A DNA stretch of 64,000 bases from Macrotrachela quadricornifera (Eukaryota; Rotifera; Eurotatoria; Philodinida; Philodinidae). The position numbers and the translations under genes are program-made. Positions 55,815 to 64,000 of this stretch are shown piece after piece; the stretch's first letter is position 1, and each line of letters opens with the position of its first letter. Location: NCBI GenBank assembly GCA_022393335.1, contig JAJEKB010020703.1, positions 220,493-284,492 on the forward strand, written 5' to 3'. Under the pieces are notes generated by a model. The model saw nothing but the letters and a program-made list of their open reading frames with translations, was not told the origin of the DNA and ran no database searches.

Positions 55815-56530
55815 TATCATTCGATGTAGTTTGAAGCGCTGATTCCGAATATCATCTTAGTTTTTCTTCAAAATGTAATATGAATGCCTAAAATTGGATT
55901 TTTCGGTCAAAAACCTGTATCCAGTCGTTTTCCGTCAAATTCCATCAAAAATTGACTTTTCACAAAAGTGACTCTTTTTATATAAGATCTGATGCAGCTC
56001 GACAAGCTGATTCCGAATAACACCTTAGTTTTTCTTCAAAACGTAATATGGAAGCCTAAAACCGAATTTCTAAGCAAAAAGCATGGGTTTTTTGGAATCC
56101 TGCAGAATAGCCTAGAAAAAGTTTCACGAGTTGGCGCTACTACCACAAATAAGATAGATGTCCAGGAGTAACCGGTACAAATTTCAGCTCGATCGAATGT
56201 TATCCCTTCGTATGGTTTTCAGAGTCCGAAACGGCAGAGTTTCGGGCCTGGCTCTGCTCTGAAAATGGACCAAAACTTTCTTTAAAAACTATTTTATATG
56301 TATGGTTCGATGCAGCTCGACAAGCTGATTCCGAATATCACCTTAGTTTCCCTTCAAAGTCTAGCACGGATATCTATAACCAAACTTCCCTCTGGAGACT
56401 TCGGATTTTTGGGCACCCTCTAAAATAACCTAGGAAAGATTTCATGAGTTGGCGCTACTGCAGCAATTATGATACATATGTATGTATATGTGATAAAAAT
56501 GTGCGCTTGATCAGATGTGATCTCTTTGTA
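55815..56530. repeat. Diverged three-copy repeat
   Basis: The phrase GCTGATTCCGAATATCA...TTAGTTTTTCTTCAAAA occurs near 55840, 56009 and 56321. A companion phrase GAGTTGGCGCTACT occurs near 56129 and 56447. Copies 2 and 3 are about 310 bp apart, suggesting an old tandem duplication. Confidence 0.6.
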
Positions 56531-59500
56531 GGATTTTTAATATACGGAGCGGTAGGTTTTCGGTTAGGTTTTCGGCATAGAGACTCCTTGTTTTCTACTC
56601 TATTTTAAATAGAATTGCGATAATTATTTTTTAACCATAAAGTCTATAGGTGAGCAAGTTTTTTGCGATATTGTTTGCTGGTTAAATATTGTGTTATATT
56701 GCTGAGTGGCGTGACTTTCTTTATTTATGCTGATTTCTGGGCTCAAGCCTTGGCAGACTCTTTTCTTGGCCTATATAAAACTTTGAGAACCGTTATTTTA
56801 GGAAATGATAGATCGCATATCCATGTATTTGCACAAACTGTTAATTCTGGAAAAGAATATTTTCGAATATGTCCACCTGGCTTTCCACTGTGCGCCGAGG
56901 GTGGGTCGTGACAGAACCTGATTTTTTAATTTCCCTTTGTTTGTTTTTCAATAAAGCTTTTTTCAAAAGTTCTTGAATTCATGGCCAAAAAATCGCTAAT
57001 CAAACTCAATTTTTTAAGTTTTTTAGTTTACCAAAAGAGAAATTCAAAAATTGGGCTGTGTGATGAGGTAGCACTAACTGCCAGCTATACAATAAGAAAT
57101 ATTATCACTTCTCTATTGAATCTTTATGAAGAAAAGCTCGCCTGCGTAAACGGTATGCTCGAAAAAATCTGATCTTGAGAAAAACGTTAAATAAGTTTTA
57201 GAAATCAATTTTTTCACAATAAAAGTGTATTATACATAAGTGGTCGTGAAAGGCTATAGATATGTGATTTTAATAAAAATAGAAAAGCTTGAAAAAATCT
57301 ACAAAAAATTATCGAAAAATATAGTAGTTTGATTCCAGTTTTGCCGTTAAGTTCGTCAGAACCTGTTTGTTTTGTAAAAATACATAATTTGAAAGAGAAA
57401 ATTCGGATACATCTTTCTATGATAAAAACTTAACTTCGATTTTTTTTCGAAAAGTTGGATTTTTTGAGGGTTGCTTAACAGAGAAATGAAATATTAGTTT
57501 AGACTATATTCCCAGCCTAGACGAAAGCGAGTAGTAGGGAGTGTCTGTAGAGACTACAACAATTGACTCTTAACTGTTCTTGATGATTTATTTTAGAAAG
57601 TCCAACATGGATTGAGAAAGCCTGGTCTTTATACATCATGATTATCAGTGACGATATTATGCGATTATTTGTATGTGCGTTTGTATCTGCTGTTAGTTCT
57701 TAAAAAAGAATCTAGCAAGAAAAATTAGGGATACTTTCAAAAAATAAATGCTGCGGTGCGACATTTTTTCACACAGCTTTTGAAAAGTTTTCGAGACACT
57801 TTTCAAAATCATCAAGGAGAAAATGAAAATTTTCACTAATAAGAGAGAAATATCATCTTGATTCTTCTTCTGCTCGGAACACCCTGGAACTACTTGATAA
57901 TGATTAGATACAGTCGAGGGTGAAGCGAGTCGTTGCGACGAACGTTACTTGTAATAAAATCTCTTTAAATATGGTATAGTAAATGCAAAGAATGTGTTAT
58001 TTATTACAGATTAATATTTTTCTATGAACATTGCACATTTATGACGACACAATTTTATTCTACATATGAGGTATTTAAGATGATAGAGTTTTAGTCACAT
58101 GGTGCCTATTTAATAAAACTAAAATATCATATGACACGCCAATCCTCTCTGAATATCTGAATTTAAAACCATGACTTCTCTTTTGTCCTTTGACTAAACT
58201 GAGAGATAGTTTTTTCTGTAAAAACAATGTTCCTCAAGCTTGTCTATCATAAGCTACACAGTTAGAACGACAGTTGTAATTAAAATTTACTGGCAAATAA
58301 ATGAATATTCATATATAGAAGTAGCTGTAAAAAATGAATATGGAGATTGTGATGGATTAACAGTGATACAAAGAATGTTCAAAATATGCGTAGAGATACG
58401 ATTCAATATATTTGTAATTAGAGTTCTTAAAACACTAGTTCTTAATAAGTTTGAAGGAACTGCAGTAAAATTTCTGTCATGAAATTTCTGTTGAATATGT
58501 CATATATGATGAAAAATATTAGTTTTAGCTTTTCAAACAAGGGGAGGAATAGTGTTCTTTTCTATTTAGAATAACTTCACGATACTTTAAAGTACTTTGA
58601 TCGATTTTAGACTATTTTAAACTATTTCAAGTTGCCATGAGCTACTTTTCGATTTAGAATAATCAACCTGTTTGATATTTTTATTGATATCTCTGGTTGG
58701 ATACAAAATATTCTGAAAAAAATTTACAAAGAAACGAATAAGTCTATTCATCTTTGTTTAATAATCAATGATATTTGATCTGCTATATCCAATCTCACTA
58801 CATTCACGTTTGTATGCGTTCGAAAATCAGTTAAAAAATGAATGATATTGTTTCAATCGGTATTACACTGATTACCTCGCGAAATATTAAGCCTATTTTA
58901 TTTCGACGAACGATGTCGGAAACTCTCCATAAATAAATAAGTAAAAAAATCAGTAGATACTGCGAATTGTCATGAATAATACTCACCCACAACAGATATT
59001 TCATTTCGATTTCCTCTCTTTTGAAAGATGACTGCCATTGCTGCTATACAATCATTTTTTGGGAAAGAATAATATCTTTCTGTCAGTTTTTTTATATAAA
59101 ATACTTAGAATATATTAAAAATGATAAAATATTGACGAAGAAACGTCAAAAATGGCACTGCAGGAGAAATTGTTGCAATTTCATTCCTTTTATGGGACAT
59201 TTTCAAAACCATGTCGCTTGTTCTTTTGCTATGATAGCAACTAACGTTATGACTTCATATCTTTTATTGCCTGAAAGGATAAAGAAAAACGCAAATATTT
59301 ACGTTAAATAAAAATACCCAGAGATTATTTGCAAGTCTCTATACTGAAAAAAAGATTGCGGAGACAGTGAATATATATTGAGAGTATAATCTTTTTTCGC
59401 ATTTAATCTATTTATTATTTGGTGCGTTGACGGATGCATGCATACCAATTATACCCACGAAACAATATTCAAAGTTTTATAATTATGAATGAAAATTTCA

Positions 59501-60015
59501 TATAAAAAGTAATATTTTCTTATGACACGTTGCTCGTACTAAAAGCCCGTATACTTTGAAAACGGACTCACGAAAAGAGAACATATTCTTTCTTTTAGTA
59601 TTTGTGTCTTCGTAGTGTTGTAACAAAGCCTTCAATACATTCATCCTCCTGGGTTGTTTGCAGATACGAATTCATCAGATATATCCTATCGCGAACATCC
59701 TTTTATTCAAGAAAACTCATGTCACAACTGAATGAAAGATTGAGAACGAAGAAAAGGTAATAAGACATATCTATCCACCCAACCTGAACTATCTTATCAT
59801 TTACATCTTCAATTAGCGCTAGAGATGGGAATTTTACATAATACTTTATTATTTATTCTCTTGCTTGTAGTAAGAGTCATATGAAAAAAAATAGTGTCTG
59901 TCTGGGAGTTTGTGTCCGGGACAAAAAAACATTCGCATTACAACTTCTGAAAATCTCGTTAAATCTTTCGCCATACTCTGCAGCTACTCACAGGTTCCAA
60001 ACCGCTATATTATGG
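56531..60015. other. Gene-poor, no supported gene
   Basis: ORFs at 56663-56911, 56981-57172, 58240-58482 and 59021-59311 lack domains, clear starts or splice partners, and their amino-acid use is AT-driven. No RNA gene seen. Confidence 0.5.
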
Positions 60016-61766
60016 GGATACCCATATGTAGGGGTACTCAAAGCTCAGCTCTAGCTCGAGCGCTCACTTATTAAAACAGCTCAGCTCATACGAGCTGAAC
60101 TGTTCGATCAGCTCCTTTCGAACGAGCTGAACCTTTTAAACAGCTCACTTCAAATGAGCTGAACTGTTCGACCAGCTCCTATGGGTGAGCTGAGCTTCTG
60201 AAACAGCTCACTTCAAATGAGCTGAACTGTCCGATCAGCTCTTCTGAGTGAGCTGAACTTTTGAAACAACTCAGTTCCCATGAGCTAAGCTGTTGCAAAA
60301 GTTCAGCTCGTTTGAAAGAACTGCCATGTATCTTCAATTTTTATTATAGAAAACTAGCCTAAGGTCCTACTATACTGAGATAGCTAGGAATGTTTGACTT
60401 ATGCCACAAATCAACACGCTAGGGTTCTAAAGTCCTGTTATAGAAGGACATCCAGGGACCCACTAGGCCTACAATACGGATGTAACCTAACTCACTAGAA
60501 TTCTAGTATATAGAGGCACTCCTACCTCCTCTACCAGTATTATACGGGGCGCCCTGTGACCCTCCAATCCGGTTATACTCCGATGTGTTTAGGTATTCTA
60601 GGCATATTAGAAAGCTGTGTCAGGAGATTTCAGACGTCTAATCGCAACAATCTATCCTACCAATCTATACCACTATCATAGCACCTAACAGAAATGGATA
60701 AAAATATTCTTGAAATCATATTTAAATCACACAGGATCTAACACTGGTATATATAAATATTTCTAATAGTAATTTCGCATCATTTCTAAAATTCAGTTTC
60801 TAAATTTTTTCATATATAAATATCGTCTTTTATGAGATTTAATATTATTTTTAAAGTATTTTAAAATTTAGTTTTTAAAACATTTTTATATGTCAATAAA
60901 GTATTATATGAGATTTTCAGTTTTTTTTAAAATTCAGTTTTAAAAACATTTTCACTTGTAAGTAAGGTGTCTATTGAGATCACAGCCCGCGCGAAGGGTT
61001 TGAGTTTGGGAGGATGTAACGGGCTGTGAATGAGCGCAATACTTTTTGGTAGGCAGTAAAAAGGTATTTAGAGCAAAATTTGCTTTGAAAAACAAAAATT
61101 GTTCTAAATCAGCTCCCGTCGCTGAAAAAAATAGAAAAATTTCAAATTATTGGAGGGGTATACGCTCCGCGACACCCACCCGCCGCTAGCGCGGATATTG
61201 ATAAATGGATTAGAAAACCTAAACATATCCTTCTATAACAGGATTTGAGGGCCTAAGGATACTCCGTATACTACGGCTAGAGGGCCCAGAACTACCTGCA
61301 TATACTAGGGCCACAGCGTCGAAGGATACTTCTATATAACAAGACTTGAGGGTCCTCGGATGTCTATTCGTAGTAGAACTCAGATATGCTTAGCTATCTT
61401 AATATACTAGGACCTTAGGCTAGTTTTCTATAATAAAAATTGAAGATACACGGCAGTTCTTTCAAACGAGCTGAACTTTTGCAACAGCTTAGCTCACCCA
61501 GAAGAGCTGATCGAACAGTTCAGCTCATTTGAAGTGAGCTATTTCAAAAGCTCAGCTCACCCAGAAGAGCTGATCGAACAGTTCAGCTCACTTGAAGTGA
61601 GCTGTTTCAAAAGCTCAGCTCACCCAGAAGAGCTGATCGGACAGTTCAGCTCATTTGAAGTGAGCTGTGTCAAAAGTTCAGCTCGTTCAAAACGAACTAT
61701 TTGACCAGCTCAAAAGTTCATTTGAGCTGGCTCATGAGCTTGAGCTGGTGTACCCCTACCCATATG
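60016..61766. repeat. Large foldback element with AGCT-rich tandem arms
   Basis: The outer words ACCCATATGTAGGGGTAC (left) and GTACCCCTACCCATATG (right) mirror each other. Inside each arm is a tandem array of about 63-bp units (ACAGCTCACTTCAAATGAGC then TGAACTGTTCGATCAGCTC). Next comes a near-identical inverted block, AAAGTTCAGCTCGTTTGAAA to CTAGCCTAAGGTCCTA (60297-60375 and 61405-61480). Further inward are satellite units of the kind found at 50.3 kb. The core, about 60640-61190, ends in a GC-rich segment (ACGCTCCGCGACACCCACCC). No transposase visible. Confidence 0.8.
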
Positions 61767-62389
61767 TTCTCAAGTCTTGAGGGCTGGACTATTTCTTCAC
61801 TACAACAGGAAACTGCTCCACTTTCAACAGAAATGCTTTAATCCCATAAAAGCAAGCAGGAATCTTTTTTCACCATCAAAATTTTTACACTAACAAACGG
61901 ACGATTTATATCAATTTCATCTTTTTCCAGAAGAAATGTTTTAAACTGCACAAGAAATATAAGTAGCATGGATCAAAACGATCCACTAGGTTCTTTGGCT
62001 GTAGAATGACTTCTACAGTTTAGGTTTTTATTTTCCAAACTGCAGTAACTGAGATGCTGTAGTCTATCTTTCTGTTTGCTTCAATGTGCGTCACTATGGT
62101 ATTCCAATCCATCTTGAATTAGTTCTCCTTCTTTTTCCTCTTGATTAACCTTTGGTTTCACCTGACACAGCTGATTTCTTAGTTACAGATGCCGTCTTTG
62201 CATTACTCGGATAAATATCCCTTCGTTTTTCTGAGTCCCATGGCACATAGCTTCATTATTATTTATTTAATGTGAAGCGAGAAAGAAAAGATTAAATAAC
62301 AGGATATTTCTTATCTTAGCCACAGTCAAACTAGAATTGGGTAACATCTACTTGTTTCATTTCTGTCTATGAATGATAACAAAAAGGAA
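61767..62389. other. Intergenic, nothing recognised
   Basis: No ORF, RNA gene or structured repeat seen. Confidence 0.45.
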
Positions 62390-62399
62390 TTAACCTTTT

Positions 62400-62620
62400 C
62401 CTGTCCTAAAATTTGATTGGCTATCTCTCTACGGCAGCTTGGGTTTCATTCGCGGTTCTTGAATACGTGTTGAAATCTGATTGGCCACCGTTCTGAAAGA
62501 GCCGAAATCTCATTGACTGTGTTTGAAGAGGTGCTGAAATCTGATGAGCTGCTTTTGAGCGTGTGTTAAAATCTGAATGAATACTATTTTAGTACTGCTG
62601 AAATCTGATTGGTTGACTGC
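62400..62620. repeat. Degenerate minisatellite, about 45-50 bp unit
   Basis: The core AAATCTGATTGGCT or a close variant recurs about five times, each followed by a variable part with TTTGA or GTGCTG. CCAAT boxes (reverse of ATTGG) occur in several units. Confidence 0.55.
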
Positions 62621-63479
62621 GCTTCTACGCACAAACACCAAACTCACATTCAATTTCGGCATTTAAAGCCTGCCCACAGTTAACAGAATAGCACATAGTC
62701 GGCAACCAGGCAAACATCATTTTTTTTGTTTTTATTCTTGCTTTATAAGAACTATAGCGAGTGGAAGATCTTTTCATGCAATACAAAACCTGTTATTCAA
62801 TTTTTTTTCAGAACATTTATCCAATGAACCTATCCAAAAAGTCCTACACTTTTGTGTGTCCACCCTCAATGGGAAAGTTCCCCACTGCGTAGCAGTTGAA
62901 GAATCAGAATACCTTCATAGTATAGTACTTCAGGACTCAAGGTGTGCCCCCCTCCAGTATAGGAATTGAGCTATCTCGTTCTCCACTATTGATGTGACGA
63001 AACCCCATGTTGTGCGGGGCGCATTATAGAGCGCCCTTGAAAACCTCATATTCGCGGGAACAACATCATCTTTCATGCGGACAATAGTGGCAAAAGTCGC
63101 GACCCCAAAAATCTCTTTACATTAGTGACACTCTGCGGACAAATACGCAAACACACAAGCACACAGTCAATTTTGGGATTAAGACCCTGACTACACTCAA
63201 GTGTATAATAGATTACATATATTTTTCTCTTTTCATTCTTTCGTTCTCTTATTGAATCATTTCGTCTTAAGAGAAAAGCCATTTCTTCTTTTATTTCAGT
63301 AATATGTGCAAATTCAACTAATATATTATTATATATATATTTTTCTCTTCTTGTCGTTTCTTTTCATGTTACTACATATTGATATGTTTTCCATTTCTGC
63401 TGTATATATACAGTGTTATGGAGGTGATCCATTTCTGTTAAAAATGGAACAATTTCCCGATTCATTGGTCCAATAGTCC
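62621..63479. other. Gene-poor; satellite relic near 62915-62990
   Basis: CATAGTATAGTACTTCAGGA and GTATAGGAATTGAG belong to the satellite family seen at 50.3 and 63.5 kb. The reverse ORF 63073-63282 has no support. Confidence 0.4.
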
Positions 63480-64000
63480 ACTGCTGCAAGTCTTATATTA
63501 GGGGGTACCCATAGTTCCTCGAGTCTTATATCAGGATGGTATCCATAGGTCCTCAAATCTTATATAGGGGATACCTTTAGGTTCTAAAGTCCTATGTCAG
63601 AGAGATATGGCACTGGTTCACAATACTGCAGGTATTAGTTGCATGGCAATATACCGATGTTAGCAGTTTTAGTAGTATAGCAGTGTACGTAGTATAGTGA
63701 TACTTGCAGTATAGCGGTTTAGTGATATAGTGGTGTTTGCGATATTACGGTGCAGCGTTGTTCGCGGTATTACAGTATACTAGTATTATACAACTAGCAT
63801 TCCTATATCATTTTCGTCAATATGTTTCTATTTTGTGGCAAATTAATTTTATTTTAAAGAAAATGGTTTTGCCACAAAATCAAATTCCTCATCATATGCT
63901 TATATCAGGAGGTACCCATAAGTTTTCAAGTCATATATTATGGTAGTACCCATAGGTCCTTAAGTGATGTATTAAGAGGGTACTCATAAGTCCTAAAGCC
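63480..64000. repeat. Satellite-like tandem repeats
   Basis: From 63488 units of about 40 bp such as GGTACCCATAGTTCCTCGAG then TCTTATATTA repeat to about 63605 and resume at 63895-64000. Between them, 63640-63790 is a different short array with words like GTAGTATAGCAGTGTA and GCGGTATTACAG. The array runs off the window edge. Confidence 0.65.

Noticed and set aside
56663..56911. ORF of 82 residues with a hydrophobic start
   Set aside because: No ATG start, no domain; its hydrophobic start does not form a convincing signal peptide.
1..64000. tRNA, rRNA or CRISPR array
   Set aside because: No cloverleaf with a T-loop GTTCGAATC context, no rRNA-like block and no regular repeat-spacer array was found by eye; weak tRNAs cannot be excluded without a scan.
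1..64000. Telomeric repeat at the window end
   Set aside because: No TGTGGG or TTAGGG tandem run is present, so the subtelomeric location is only suggested by repeat density.

Overview
The window looks like animal nuclear DNA, most probably from a bdelloid rotifer (Adineta/Rotaria/Philodina type). The evidence is strongly AT-rich sequence, spliceosomal introns of about 50-75 bp with GT..AG ends, an ADP-ribosyltransferase (ART) plus tetratricopeptide gene of a kind common in bdelloids, ribonuclease-inhibitor-type leucine-rich repeats with one repeat per exon, rhodopsin-like receptors without introns, intronless genes with a bacterial or plant-like look, and many decayed transposons. The organism call is an inference from gene content, because no taxonomic search could be run.

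Layout. 0-6 kb: a decayed reverse-strand remnant, the 3' part of an LRR gene (nine one-repeat exons), then a dead DDE transposase beside an inverted-repeat element. 6-12 kb: a secreted Cys-rich gene killed by one stop codon and an EGF plus seven-helix receptor gene broken by a frameshift and a stop. 12-24 kb: a two-exon gene joining an ART domain to a long zinc-ribbon array, an intact rhodopsin-like GPCR, an unrecognised multi-exon gene, and a SABATH-type carboxyl methyltransferase. 26-32 kb: one degraded LINE interrupted by two DNA elements, one of which contains a third, so four elements are nested. 32.5-37.1 kb: an intronless 1,528-residue protein carrying a luciferase-like flavin monooxygenase, a class I glutamine-amidotransferase-like domain, an ApbE FMN-transferase domain and a flavin reductase domain. 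43.7-44.3 kb: an orphan gene with a TATA box. 47.0-49.3 kb: a four-exon ART-TPR gene whose catalytic Glu motif is missing. 49.3-64 kb: no convincing gene; foldback elements, hairpin elements and degenerate minisatellites dominate, as in subtelomeric bdelloid DNA.

How the genes relate. There is no operon logic here. Two ART genes, an LRR gene and the receptors belong to expanded bdelloid families. The methyltransferase and the four-domain flavoenzyme are the best candidates for horizontally acquired metabolism. The flavoenzyme is the most unusual object: one chain holds a flavin-using oxygenase, a reductase that could supply reduced flavin, and an enzyme of the family that attaches FMN to proteins.
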